A stretch of 64,000 nucleotides of DNA from Carallia brachiata (Eukaryota > Streptophyta > Magnoliopsida > Malpighiales > Rhizophoraceae), in the NCBI GenBank assembly GCA_021464245.1, contig JADCRB010000160.1:1178001-1242000 (forward strand), written 5' to 3'. Of the stretch, positions 11,916-24,512 are shown piece by piece. The translations under genes and the position numbers were made by a program. Below the pieces are notes generated by a model. That model did no database searches and had not been told where the DNA came from. It worked only from the letters and a program-made list of their open reading frames with translations. Position 1 is the stretch's first letter; each line of letters opens with the position of its first letter.

Positions 11916-14900
11916 AATGATTCTTGGATCATAGATTATGGAGCTACTGACCATATGACTTATAATTCCAAAAATTTTGTCTTATATACTCCAAGTCCTA
12001 GTAGTCGAAAAATTATCATTGCTAATGGAACCTCCACAACAGTAGCTGGTCAAGGTGATGTCCGGGTCAACCAATATCTTACTTTGAAGAATGTCTTACA
12101 TGTGCCTAAGTTGTTTACAAATCTTGTGTCTATACAAAAACTCACAAATGATCTCAATTGCTCTGTGAAATTCTTTTCTTCATACTGTGAATTTTAGGAC
12201 CAGAATACGGGGAAGAGGATTGGACGTGCTAGGGAGAAAGATGGGCTTTACTACCTTGAGGACCCTAGTGGACAAAATGAGAAAGGTTTATTTTTGTCAT
12301 TATTTTCTGAGTCTTCTATGTCAAGTAAAGACAAAATTTGGCTTTATCACCATCGTCTTGGTCACCCTTCATTTAGTGTTCTTAAAGTCATGTTTCCTTC
12401 ATTATTCAAAGAACTCAGTGTAGATTCTTTCCATTGTAATGTTTATTAATTGGCAAAACACAAGCGTGCTTCCTATCAAATAAGCAATAAAAGAGCCACT
12501 ACTCCTTTCTCTTTAATTCATAGTGACATTTGGGGTCCTTCAACCATACCAAATATTTTTGGGGCTCGTTGGTTTATTTCTTTTATTGATGATTTTACTC
12601 GTGTGACATGGATCTATCTTCTAAAAAATAAATCCGATGTGAGTTCAATTGTCCCTATATTTTTCAACATGATCAAGAATCAATTTGGAATTGGGGTCAA
12701 ACGGTTTAGGTCAGACAATGCAAGGGATTACTTCAATCAATTTTTGTCCACATTTTTCCAAACAAAAGGTATAATCCATGAATCATCTTATGTCAACACT
12801 CCCCAACAAAATGGAACTGTAGAAAGAAAAAATGGTCATTTATTAGCAGTCACAAGGTCTTTCCTCTTCCAAACAAATGTTCCTAAAAATTATTGGGGAG
12901 AGGCAGTTTTAACTGCTGCACATATCATCAATCGATTACCTTCTCAAGTACTTGACTTTAAAAGTTCCATGCAAGTATTGTCTACATTTTTTCCTCATTT
13001 CACCATTTCCAATAATCTTATTCCCAGAATATTTGGGTGTGTTGCCTTTGTTCACATTCATTCTACAAACAGGAGCAAATTAGATCCCAGATCTCTTAAA
13101 TGTGTTTTTCTAGGGTACTCTTCTATTCAGAGGGAAATAAGTGCTATCATCCTTCCACTAAAAAATACTATATTTCTACAGATGTCACCTTTGTTGAGAC
13201 TGAAAATTTTTTCACTTATTCTTATCTTCAGGGGAGAAAACATTTGTAGAAGATAAGGATAAAGATTCCTTTTTACTTGATTTTATGTTGTCTGAACCAC
13301 CCCCCATGTCATTCCCTAATTCTGCTTCTATTTCAAATGAGTTTGAATCCTCTACTCCTGCTCTAAATGAATCTGAACCACATTCCACTTTTGATGCAAA
13401 AATGATGACAACATATACACAAATTCAACCTACTCATCCACTACAGGTTTACACAAGGAAGAAAGCTTCTTCTATTCAACCTAATCATGTTCAAGAATCA
13501 GAACCAGATTCTAGAAATGAAGTAATTATTCCTTCCACTTCTCCTTTCATATTCTCTAATCCATCACAGATCACACCTAATAAAAATAGCCTTGATATAC
13601 CCACTACTAATGACTTGGACATACCCATAGCTCTTCGAAAAGGGACTAGGACATGCACCAAACATCCAATAAATTTATTTATGTCCTACAATAAATTTCT
13701 AATGCTCATAAAGTCTTTTTTTCTCATTTAAACATTGTGACCATACCCAAATCATTATCTGAGGCACTTAGTCATGAGAAATGGAGGGAAGCTATGAGAG
13801 TTGAAATGGATGCTCTTGAGAAGAATGCAACGTGGGATTTGGTAGAACTGCCAAGAGGAAAGACTCCAGTAGGTTGTAGATGGGTATTCACAGTCAAGTA
13901 TAGGGCTGATGGATCACTTGAAAGGTACAAGGCGAGGTTAGTAGCAAAGGGCTATACACAAACTTATGGGGTGGATTATCTTGAAACATTTGCTTCTGTT
14001 GCAAAAATAAATACAGTTCGAGTGTTGTTGTCATTAGCAGCTAATCTAGACTGGAGTTTGCAGCAATTTGATGTTAAGAATGCATTCTTACATGGTGACC
14101 TTGAAGAGGAAATATACATGGAAATTCCTCTGGTTCAACCTGCAGTCAGAAGGTAAAAAGGTGTGTAAATTAAAAAAAGCTTTATATGGTTTGAAACAAT
14201 CACCAAGGGCTTGGTTTGGAAGATTCACTAAGGTTATGCTTGCTATGGGGTACAAGCAAAGTCAAGGCGATCATACATTGTTTGTTAGACAATCCAATTC
14301 AGGAAAGATGACGATATTGCTTGTGTATGTGGATGACATAATTGTGACTGTGGATGATTTAGAAGGAAAAGAAGACCTGAAGAAGTGTCTTGAGAGAGAA
14401 TTTGAAATTAAAGATCTTGGCAGGTTAAAGTATTTTCTCGGTATTGAGGTTGCTCATTCTCGAGACGGAATTTTTATTTCCCAGCAAAAATATGTGCTAG
14501 ACTTGCTAAAAAAGACGGGTAAACTGGGATGCAAACCAGTTGAGACACCGATAAAGCAAAATCACAGACTTGGAGAAGCATTAGAAGATACAGCAGTGGA
14601 TATAGGTGCTTATCAAAGGCTTGTAGGAAGGTTAATTTATTTGTCTCATACTAGACCTGACATAGCCTATGCAGTCGGAGTGGTCAGTCAGTTTATGCAT
14701 GATCCTAAGGAAATCCATCTCCAAGCAGTATACCGGATCCTATAATATCTGAAAGGAACACCAGGAAAGGGTATCTTGTTTAAAAAGGGAGAGAAGTTAA
14801 CTCTTGAAGTCTACACTGATGCAGATTATGCTGGGTCTCTGGTGGATAGAAGATCCACATCAGGGTATTGCACATATCTTGGTGGAAATTTAGTAACTTG

Positions 14901-15315
14901 GAGGAGTAAGAAACAAAATGTTGTTGCTAGATCAAGTGCAGAAGCTGAGTTTAGATCCATGGCACTGGGAATTTGTGAGTTATTGTGGCTGAAAATAATT
15001 TTGGAAGACTTGAATATCATGTGGGAAACTCCAATGAAGTTGTATTGTGATAACAAGTCTGCCATCAATATAGCACATAATCCTGTACAACATGACCGTA
15101 CTAAACATGTTGAGGTTGATAGACACTTTATAAAAGAGAAGCTAGACTGTGGACTGATTTGCACTCCATTTGTGTCTACTGGAGAACAGCTGGCTAATGT
15201 ATTAACAAAGGGATTATCTACTCCAGCATTTCAAACGATAATTAGCAAGCTGGGAATGGAAGACATTCATTCACCAGTTCGAAGGGGAGTGTCAAAGATA
15301 TGTGTACAGCTGTAG
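11916..15315 (+). pseudogene. copia pol remnant: protease, integrase, RT, RNase H
   Basis: Protease: WIIDYGATDHM at 11925-11957; the catalytic triad is D-Y-G instead of D-S-G. A TAG at 12195-12197 and a TAA at 12447-12449 interrupt the GAG-pre-integrase region, where the HHRLGH histidines remain but the last zinc cysteine reads Tyr (12444-12446). The integrase core keeps its acidic residues (HSDIWGP, RSDNA, VERKN). A one-base loss near 13131 and further shifts before 13285 and 13737 follow. The RT keeps [10 protein letters not shown] and the catalytic YVDD (LVYVDDIIV), with a frameshift between about 14128 and 14157. A TAA at 14743-14745 precedes RNase H, which retains YTDADYAG, SSAEAEF and YCDNKSA. 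The polypurine tract gaaggggag (15281-15289) follows. Confidence 0.92.
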
Positions 15316-15526
15316 AATAGTCTTTAATTTAGGAAATTTGATACTTTGTATCCCTAATTTATAGGAATTTGATAATTACCTAGTTTAGAAAGTCTTATTT
15401 CTTTCCTAAACAAATAATCAACAGGATTTCTTTCCTAGTCTAGATAATCTGCTATGTGTATACAACTGTTCTTCCATTATGTACTGCAAAAATGAGAATA
15501 AATGAATTTTCTCTCAAAAGTTGTCA
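15290..15526 (+). repeat. right LTR of the copia element
   Basis: 237 bp, about 96% identical by eye to the left LTR (nine transitions, one 1-bp indel). Preceded directly by the polypurine tract. Confidence 0.92.
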
Positions 15527-15976
15527 CTTACCATTAAAAATGGATTAAGTTCATATCGAAAAACCAGCAATAGATGTATATTCAGCATCTGCAACATTAA
15601 AACATAATTGTCCTCTACATTTCACTGATTACCATTACAAATGGAGTAAGTTCTAAAAAAAGAACTGAAAATGCTATGAGGGGTAGGAAACATTGATGGC
15701 TGTACACCGCGCCGTATAACCTACTGATTGAAATGATGGCAAGATGTTAGTTTTGCATCATTGTGTGCGATGGTAACTTGAAGTTAAGAGATGCAGACTT
15801 CAGTTGGTTCTATACACAATGCAAAAAATTCTTGATCTTTGTCAACTGTTTTGTAGTGCTTGCTGTTGTGAGTTCGTCCATCGACTTCCATCCAGAAGCA
15901 GAAAATGACATTCTTTCAGTGCAATGAATGAAAACCATTCCAGGTTCTCTCTTACTCTCACCGGATCCCCAAGCTC
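15527..15976. other. intergenic / 3' UTR of the TPX2-like gene
   Basis: Downstream of the stop at 15977 on the minus strand; probably contains its 3' UTR. A 17-bp near-repeat (accattaaaaatgga at about 15530 and accattacaaatgga at about 15631) is the only structure seen. Confidence 0.45.
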
Positions 15977-18900
15977 CTACGGAAAATCCAAGCTGAAATC
16001 ATACCTTACTACATAGTAGTGTAATATGCACAAAAGCGTAAAGCAATATTAATGCGTCTTTCTGTCAGCATACCTCCTGCTTGCTTTGTTTCCAACTTCA
16101 TTGATGTACCCATTGCTCCCACATTGAATCTGTTGTCCACCATGCATAAGTGGCCTTTCCTTCACCAGATTTGCCACCTATGAGAGGAAATCAAGTTGGA
16201 GGATGATATTGGACTCTGGAAATGCATGGAATCTAATGGTTTCAAACTAAAATAATAGCCTAATAAACTGAACAGGGCATCAAAATGACAATAAATATGG
16301 TTTCGGAAAGTTGACATGCTTACCTTGTGCTCTGTTTGCAAAGGATTCAATATATTTTCTTTTGAGCCCTTATGTCAATGAAACAATTAAGGAAAAGGTA
16401 AGCAATATGAGAACGTTAATTGTCAATATATCTTGTGTTGAATAAGAATAGGAACTTGGAAGGGACAAGAGGAACCTTTGAAGAGATAGAGCTGGATCGA
16501 GGCACCCGCAACTGAGACCCATTATTTGGCTGGGGTTCAGATGTCAAAGAGAGCTAGCATTCATCCAACAGAAAAAAAATATGAGTCCAGTGAGGTATAT
16601 CGGCACTACGTCTAACAGAACACTTAAATGAAGCAGCATCCTGCAACTGGAATTTAGCCCTCTGAATTTTCAGGATCAATAGTTACCTTGCTGAAAAGTT
16701 CTATGGGTGTATTTAGTTGATTCCTTTTCTCTGTATGTAAATTAAATCCCTGCTGAAGTCAAAACATCATGCTATTTCTCACAATTTGACGGAGCAATCA
16801 TGCAGAGGCACATAGGAACTATGACAATTAATAAATTACCATTGGTACGGTGGTTTCCTTCTTGTTATTCCTGAAAATACCAATATCTCTTTTGCTTAAG
16901 AGTACCTGCATAATGAATGAAACAGACACATTTGTGAGTGCTTCCTCAAACATTTAAATGCAGAATCTGCACTATTTTATCTATTACCTTTTCATTCAAA
17001 GGTCGGGCTTTAAATAGATGCATTGTACCATGCCTACCCTGTTTTGGAGCGTCTATGTTGCTTGGTCTGCACAGAGCCATAGCTCTTCAAAATCAACATA
17101 TTTTCTCAATCGTTAAAATGACTCAGCGTCAACTAGCCATTTCCTACTTCTCGTTCTGAAATTTATATAAACAGGATTACCTTTTGGATTCTTCTTTCCC
17201 ACTTTCTGCAACAGTCATACTGTCAGATCCCTGCAATGGCAGCACCTCAGTCTCCCCATATTTGGATTTACAACGAGGAATTGTCAAATAAAAGGCAAGA
17301 AGAAAGACTAATGTCACGGAAGTTTAAGCAACCTCATTAGAATCATCACAGGGAAGCAAAGAAGATGAAACTGCAGATGTGTGCTGCATGGCCCTCTCTA
17401 ATGTCCTCAGCTGGAATTCCTGAGAAACAATGCGGGAGAGAAGTCAGGTCCAAACAGTGAGCAAAATCTATGTTCTCCATAACCATTTAAGGTGGTCTCT
17501 AACAGCCATTAAACTACAATAAACAAAACTCTCAAAACCAGATACAACACAAAGGGCAATTTTTGTACAGTCAAGACTTGCCTGAAACTCTGGCAACCTT
17601 GGAGTGCTCTTCTTTGGGCGAGGCCATGTAGGACCCTTCAGAATCTGCAATTTACAACCTAGATTTAGACCACAACATGGAGTGAATTCTTAGAAAAGCC
17701 CCCTATCATGAATCTTAACTACCAACTTTTCTGTTCAATGGGCGTGCTTTGAAATTTTGTGTAGCTGCTGTCACTTGTTCTTGTTCTGCAGTACTTTTAG
17801 ACCTGGATTATGAATATTTCATCAAACTTGGTATCATTCAAAGAAAGCAGTCTTAATAAATTAGGACATTACAAGTAAACAACAAACCTCATCCGTTGTG
17901 CCTGTGCCCTTTGAGCAGTTTCTAGGCCAGGGTCTCTTGGAATAGTAAGCCTCATGCTTGCATAAACAGAGCCTTTGTCAGCATTTCCAACCTGCTAGAC
18001 CAGATACAAATAATTGGAAAATTTTCATTAATTAATTGAGCCACTTTCATTAATAATTGTGCCACCTACCCTAAAGACGAGGAGGAAAATTCTTTAAAAA
18101 AAAAAAAAAATTGTAACGAAAAACAGACATGCTCTTCTCTTTGAAACACTGACTCGCCCTAAGGGAAAAAAATTTGTTTCAGATGGCACAAATTAAGAAA
18201 TAAAGATGTAAAGGATAAATTTAAACTGTAGGCAATTTATGGACAAATATTTGTTATTTTCAGTACAACTCATAGCATGGCTAATAAATGGTCTTGGTTT
18301 TTCTTTTTCCCCACCACTTAAGGCCAGTATTAACTTCCATGATTAAATTTTGAATAAAGCTTTGAGCTGCAACATCTGCATTTAAGAAGTGATGCATCAT
18401 TACTCGATTGAGTGTGATTACTGGCCTGAGTCTTCTAAATCCATGATCCAAAAGGTCTTTGGTACAAGCAATGGAAGCCAATTGTTTCAATACACAAGCG
18501 GCAATATAAAGTTTGCAGTAAGATGTGTGCACAAACCATATACCTTCTTAGGTGCCTTGTGGATAAAATCAGTTTGTGGCTTTGGATCACCAACCTAGAA
18601 AACAAAACAAGTGTATCAACACGGTAAGTTACTAAGAGAACAATGATTGAGATCTAAACCCTGCCTACAGTTAACTCGTCTCGAAAATTTACACAAGAGC
18701 AGTATTCATTAATTGTTACAATTTCCTTAACAACATGTCTAGTAAGTGACCAACCAACAAGCAACACAGCTCAGGCCACCACTTTTATACTGCAAGCACA
18801 ATACAAGGCAACAAGCTAAACAATCTTAAGTACACTTCTAACATGTACCATATGGCAATAATTGCTATCCTTATAAGAATTCCAAACAAAATTCTCATAT

Positions 18901-20660
18901 CAATCAAAAGTTGCTGCTTAAAAAACCATTAGAAAATCCAAGATTGGTTGGCTAGATAACACTCATGAGAATATAAGTAAAAGTAACAGAAGACAGATTT
19001 ACAAAACTGTGTCTACCTTACGCAACTGACCCCCCTCTAGTTTCTGCCTCTTAGCAGCATGAGTTTCAAGCAGCAAAGAAGAATTGCATAAGCTTCTCTC
19101 GTTTTGAGGCCATAGCTTCTGTAATCTAACAATAAGGTATTTAATAACCATTCAAACAAAAAGGGTACTAAATATAACCCATCAAACGTTGCCAGGCAAC
19201 ACTTTTGGCTTAAGCACATAAAACTTCATTAATCTTCATTGCAGGAGATCAAGTTTACGATCTATTCAACACAAAAACTACGGAAAATAGCCTGAACTAC
19301 CAAAAAAAGGGAGCACATACAAACTTTTTTTTGGGGGGGGGGGGGGAGGGGGAAGAAGACTGAAAGCAGGTTGAGGATCTACTACAATCTCAAAGTACAA
19401 GCTATTCTTTGAATAAAAATATGTTGTGAGATTTCACCCCTCGGTATAAGAACAAAGAACTTCGATACCCCAAACCAAACTAAAGAAGAAACCTTATCTA
19501 TTTCCAACAGTTACCTGGAACCAACTGCTCCAAGTGGCTTATCCTGCTTGGCGAGAACACTAGCAGTAGGTTTCATCAAAGTTGAACTCCTAGGAAGATG
19601 CGGCTTGACACTGGATTTCACCTTGGGTTTTGATTTATCGGTGCATGTGGCATTCCATCCTGCAGTATGTACAGAGGCAATATGAAAAGAAGCAGAATGA
19701 TAAAACAAGAAATACTGTAATACAATGTAACAAGCAATCTCAATCTGTTGAATATAATTGAATTAAGCTTACGACAGTGTTTTGCATAGACGAAGACAAT
19801 GATAATGCATAAATACAGCAAATCATCATCTCAACTTTCTTTATATCTAGAACGTTTAGAAAAACTATTCACAAACTATGGTTGCTAACAAACTGATCAC
19901 CTGTTGCAAAACTTGGCTGCTGGTCTGGAACAACTTCTGGATTGCCACTCCAGGGGGTGGTGCAGATGCCTCTGTACAATTCTTCAGATTCTGAAAGATT
20001 TTGTGACTCACTACCGTATCAGCACGCGGTATTTTACCAAATGGGTTCATATTGCTATCAACTAGTTTTTATTTTTCAGTATATGAATCAGCTTCACGTC
20101 AAGATTTCAGATTTCCATGCTTAATTTTAAGCCCAAAAGAAAGGGCAGCAAAAAAAACCCAATTGGGAACACATTCAAACCACTAAAGGTGCTTAACTTG
20201 AAACAATTATTACCTCCATTAACCAATTCTATTCCAGAAATTTCTGTATTCTCTCTACCAATGTAGCCATAACTCGTCGAAGCCGCGGCATTTTCATTCT
20301 CTTCAGCATAACTATCACTCTTCTTCTTCATTACACATTCGTCTCTCAACACTAACCTCGCCACAAAAGCTGTTTAACACATAAAGCTTGAGCCTTTTTG
20401 CAATTATCCAAATCCAAAGATACGAAATAGCTAAAACAAAAGTAGAAAAAGTTCAGGGCTTTAAGTAAAAGTTATAGAAAAGGGACTGACGAGACGGAGG
20501 ATAGCTCCGGGCGGAGGCGAACCAGCGCTCCACCGCGCTCGCCTCCTCGGGCGACTCCTCGCGGGTGAAATCGAAGAACAGCGGCGTCGAACTCGTAAAC
20601 GGGATCGATTTCACGAGCCTCGAACACTAGCTCCACCTCCATGTCATCCTCCTCTTCCAT
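15977..20660 (-). CDS. TPXL3: TPX2-like protein (TPXL2/TPXL3 type), 18 exons, two frameshifts
   Basis: Exons (-): 20660-20491, 20369-20214, 20061-19901, 19659-19515, 19125-19017, 18594-18544, 17991-17888, 17802-17727, 17644-17582, 17419-17333, 17230-17181, 17066-16988, 16905-16840, 16749-16687, 16553-16476, 16368-16324, 16177-16074, 15992-15977. About 540 residues. Family marks: N-terminal Aurora-binding YEFDA...FFDFTREES, then KPTASVLAKQ, HAAKRQKLEGG, LTIPRDPGLETAQRAQ, FKARPLN (exons 8 and 12), SKRDIGIFRNNKKETTVPM and LVKERPL. Known role of the family: spindle microtubule nucleation and Aurora kinase activation. No kinesin-5-binding C-terminal extension is seen, as in TPXL2/3. The frame breaks in exon 1 near 20590 (net -2 or +1) and in exon 3 near 20012-20022 (-1). 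With those allowed, all phases agree. Intron 9 has a GC donor. The TPXL2 versus TPXL3 choice is uncertain. Confidence 0.85.
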
Positions 20661-20679
20661 GTCGAACACTAGCTCCACC
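20620..20679 (-). repeat. 18-bp direct repeat around the TPX2-like start codon
   Basis: tcgaacactagctccacc occurs at 20620-20637 and 20662-20679, 42 bp apart. The inner copy encodes ELVFE just after the start and the outer copy lies just upstream of the ATG (20660) in the same frame. A short duplication has therefore copied the start of the coding region into the 5' leader or extended the N-terminus. Confidence 0.7.
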
Positions 20680-23550
20680 ACCACCACCTCCGCCCAAAAC
20701 TTTCTCTCTCTAAAACCAGTTCCTCCTCCTTCCTTTTCTTTCTCTCTCTAAAACCTTTTTTTTTTTGGCTCCGTCGTAGCTCCGCTGCTCTCTCGCTCCA
20801 ATCTCAGGTACTACTGCTACTATCAATTTGTCAAACATTAAATATTTTATTCAAATTTATTGATTTAATTATTTTTCTTATTTTTTTTAATTTGAAAAAA
20901 AAAAGCATAAGTATATAAGAAAATATAGCTGCAAATGACAAGAGATATAGCAATATTATGATAATTTTTTTAAGGTAATATAATAAAAAAATATTATTTC
21001 TCGTTTTTGTAAGGTAATATAATATTATGATCGTTATTTATATATTATTTTTTATTATAAATTATGCATTATTAAGCGAACTATGAGCATATTTAAATAT
21101 GAAATTACATATTATTCTTTTTGGCTATTCTCGTGGGATATATATCCGATTTTCAAAGATCGGAATTTTAAATTTTAGGACGATTATGCCCCCAAGTTTT
21201 GAAGAATGACGCGGAGGCCTCGTTGGTTGGATCCGAAATTTGAATGGAAAATAAGGGTAGGATGGTCAATTCGAGGGAATTTCTTCGGGTTTTTCATGAT
21301 AAAGCATAAAGGTAGGCAAAAACCCCTGGAGATTCAGGGGTATCGAGCGGCGAGAGGCTTCCGGGAGGATCTGAAATTTCGGCATTTACCCTTCGACTAC
21401 TAATAAATTGCGAAACTACCACTAACGGTTTTATTCGTTTGTCGTAAGCGGGGCCCGCCCATGCAAATTCAAAAAATCAGTGGGAGTGGATGGGGGTAAA
21501 AATGGAGATTAAAATGCGATCAAATGGGCATGAAGAAGGTTTCTGGTCTAGCTCCCAGTCCTTGTACCCCTGACCAGGAAGCATAATTAGATGGATTGTC
21601 ATTAGAGCAAGAGAAGAGTGGTAAGTTGTGGTACAAAGAAGGTTTATTCGGTAAAGAACGTTATATTCGTACACTTGTATTTAGAAGTATTCTTACTGTA
21701 CTTATGTGGAAATAAAAACTTATAATTCTTTTACAAGATGAGACACTAAAACGTAAATATGTTTTATCCCTACTTTTATAAAAAGAAAAAAGTTTATTTT
21801 CCCTAACTCAAAAATTACAATAGAATAAATTGACTATTACACAAACGTTCGCGGGGTTCTATCAAAACATTAGTGGAATGATTTATAATCCTGAACACTT
21901 CTTTGGTGCATAATGAGGAAGAATTCTTTAGTTGTAAAATAAGCATGCTCAAATAAAAGTGGAGTGACTTAACTAAAGTCTATTAGACTTTGCTCAAAAA
22001 AATAATAATAATAATAAAGTCTATTAGACAATTATAAAGTAAACATGAGCACTACTTGTAATAAAAATTAGAATGTTATGACAGGCGTGCAATTACTTGA
22101 GCATTCTTTGCGCAAAGCACAGATATAGAGCCATTTTTTCCAACTTGCACGGTGGTGCTCCCTTTGGCAGTGGCACTAAAGAAAAAAAAACAAATAATTA
22201 CTAGAAATTTTGTATTAATGCAAGCAAAAGGACAGTGGAACTTAATGGTTCCCAAAACCACTGGGAATTGGCATTATTTTGCAGCAATAGCAACAAGCAA
22301 GTCCATGAGAAGTAAATTTTCACTTGCCCCATTGGCAATGCAGACTCTGAAATCTAAGCCAGTGACAGGCCAATTAATAGAGTGAAAAACAAACAAAAGT
22401 TGGCAAAAGAATTGCCAAGTTTGGACCAGTCTGTGCCACTGCCTTCTCTTGAAGAAATTTTGAAATCTTATAGTCTCATTGATTCTTGTATTGCCAGAAA
22501 AGGACATTGCAGTGTTATTGACCATTTACTTTGGCCAGTTGCCTAGATGGGTTTCAATGAGAAAAGTCTACTATTTGGTAGTTGAACATCTCATGCATCA
22601 AAGTAATAGACACCCATGAGGGCCAGAACATGAATGTTGTTCATTTATTCCTGTGCTGCATGATAGCTATGTTCATTCAATGTGACTACGACACTCACAT
22701 TGGTTTCCTCTTTTCCTCACATGAAAGAAAATTCTCTTCTTAATTGACACTCTTGAAATTCTTGAATTCTTAAAGAGTTTGATCCAACAATGGTTTTAGA
22801 TTCAGCGGTTGTTATGTATAAAGCCTACATGCAAATTATTGCACACCCTGTTACTAAGTTCCAATTTCTTCTGGTAAAAAAAAATATATATAGTTCCAAT
22901 TTCTTAGTATGATCAAAGAAAGTAGAATATTTGTAAGCAGTTACTTTCTTCAACAACATAAAAGATGCATTTTTTTGAAGTTCAATTTTTATAACTACTA
23001 AAGTCTGTTTGAGTAGCCAATGACTATAAATAATATGAATGTTAAATATATTGGTCAATGATTTCTCTTTGCTTTATTATTAAAAGACCTATTAAAAAAT
23101 AAATTATACAATAAAAATAATTTTTCTTATTCTCGCATATCCACTCTTTCTCATAATTAGTTGCAACATCACATATATAAAAATGGGACGTCCCGTTTAA
23201 CATGATTTCATTTTTCTTTTCTTTTTTTTTTTTTTTTTGGGGGTCTGGAGAGAGGGCTAAAACCCAAAGATATAGAACACGATTGCCCAAACAACCCACG
23301 AGTCCTCACCCAACAAACCAAGCCAAGGTGCAGTTTTTATACTTTTACAAGGCGGCGGGCGGCCCAACGAGTTAAAAATGGACTATTGGGATCTGGTGGC
23401 GTTTAATATTGAAACAAGCATTTGTCACATAGCAATGGGCTTGTTGACTCGCTAGCCCAGATAAATGTCCACCATCGCAGTCACATCAAGTCCAGCTTTA
23501 GTGGCCCAATAGGCCGCCTCAATCCTCTTGAAAGCAGGAGGACGAACACC
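20661..23550. other. intergenic, TPX2-like promoter and unassigned sequence
   Basis: 20690-20810 is a CT-rich leader (tctctctctaaaacc twice). 21120-21480 is less AT-rich, with a 65-codon plus-strand frame (21206-21403) of no known family; it could be a transposon fragment. 22076-22560 has moderate GC and open minus-strand frames (for example 22525-22274) that match nothing I know. No gene is called. Confidence 0.4.
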
Positions 23551-23597
23551 AAACTAAACTCCAGATAGGATGAAAAAAAAAAAAACTAAACTCCAGA
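23551..23597 (+). repeat. micro poly(A) insertion with 15-bp direct repeats
   Basis: aaactaaactccaga occurs perfectly at 23551-23565 and 23583-23597. The 17-bp insert is taggatg followed by A10. Confidence 0.65.
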
Positions 23598-24360
23598 AGT
23601 GTAATACCACGTCTAAATACTAATTGAAAGGATTCAAATCTGTATAAAAAATTACGAATTTAAATTTTTCTATAGTCAAATGATGAGTTTAAATTTATGA
23701 TTTATATAAGAAATGTTGTAACTATCTGATCATTTTACATTTGTGCATAAGACCGAGCGTTCTTACTAATTACAATGTGAACGATTCTAACCTAGACCGA
23801 CCGTCCAAGAAGGAACTAGTTTTGTTTAAGGAGAAAACTTGACGCCCAACAATGTACACTATATATTACTCTGGACAAATACATTCATATATGCTCCAGA
23901 AATAGCACACCATTTTCATTGCATGTGGGGGCTGGAACAATAGCCACCTCAAGAGTTCCATCTACAAGTGTGACAAAAGATATATAATAATCACGCAGCA
24001 ATGACCAAGTGGAACTAGACAACTATCACTAAAGGCATATGGATTTTTCCATAGCTTAAAGCCAATCCTGTAACCATCAATTCCCACCCAGAACACACCA
24101 TAGTCTTTGGGCACAATTGATTGCTGAATTTGCTGTTCTTTGACTATATGCACCCATTCCTCAAGCCTCCACCCCCCACTTGAAAAATTATTTGTATAAT
24201 ATTGTGTCCTGATTCAGTGATTCCTGAAGAGACCTTTCTAACTTTTATTTTTCCCTGAACATTTTAATAATAAAAATAAAAAATAAACAGAAAAAAATGC
24301 CTTCCAGGCCCACAAGACTCTTTTTTTGGGCTTATTCCTTCTTAATCTCGGAGCCATATT

Positions 24361-24501
24361 GCCATGAGTTTGTAGTTAAAATACAGTAGCAATATACCTA
24401 TAAATAAAGGTTAAATGTTCGAGCACTTGACTTTTCTAATAATCTCTTCACTCCCAACTAATTGGTATAGATATAGGATATCTCAAAAAAAAAAAAAACT
24501 T
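24361..24501 (+). mobile_element. SINE-like element with poly(A) tail and 11-bp TSD
   Basis: ggagccatatt at 24350-24360 and 24502-24512 flanks a 141-bp unit containing a B-box-like atgttcgagca (24416-24426) and ending in A14 plus a few bases. Its 3' part (ctcccaactaattggtatag...) resembles the SINE at 234-370 (ctcccaactagttctatat...), so the two belong to one diverged family. Confidence 0.65.
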
Positions 24502-24512
24502 GGAGCCATATT

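Larger units (their letters stand above)
10389..15526 (+). mobile_element. Ty1/copia LTR retrotransposon, full length but inactive
   Basis: A 5138-bp element with two short LTRs, a primer-binding site directly after the left LTR, gag, protease, integrase, reverse transcriptase and RNase H in copia order, and a polypurine tract directly before the right LTR. Many stops and frameshifts break the single expected polyprotein. The LTRs differ by nine substitutions, all transitions, and one 1-bp indel. Flanking pentamers are tttat (10384-10388) and cttac (15527-15531); they differ only by two T/C transitions, so a decayed 5-bp target duplication is plausible. Short LTRs and the iMet-type primer site suit several copia lineages; I do not assign one. 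Confidence 0.95.
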
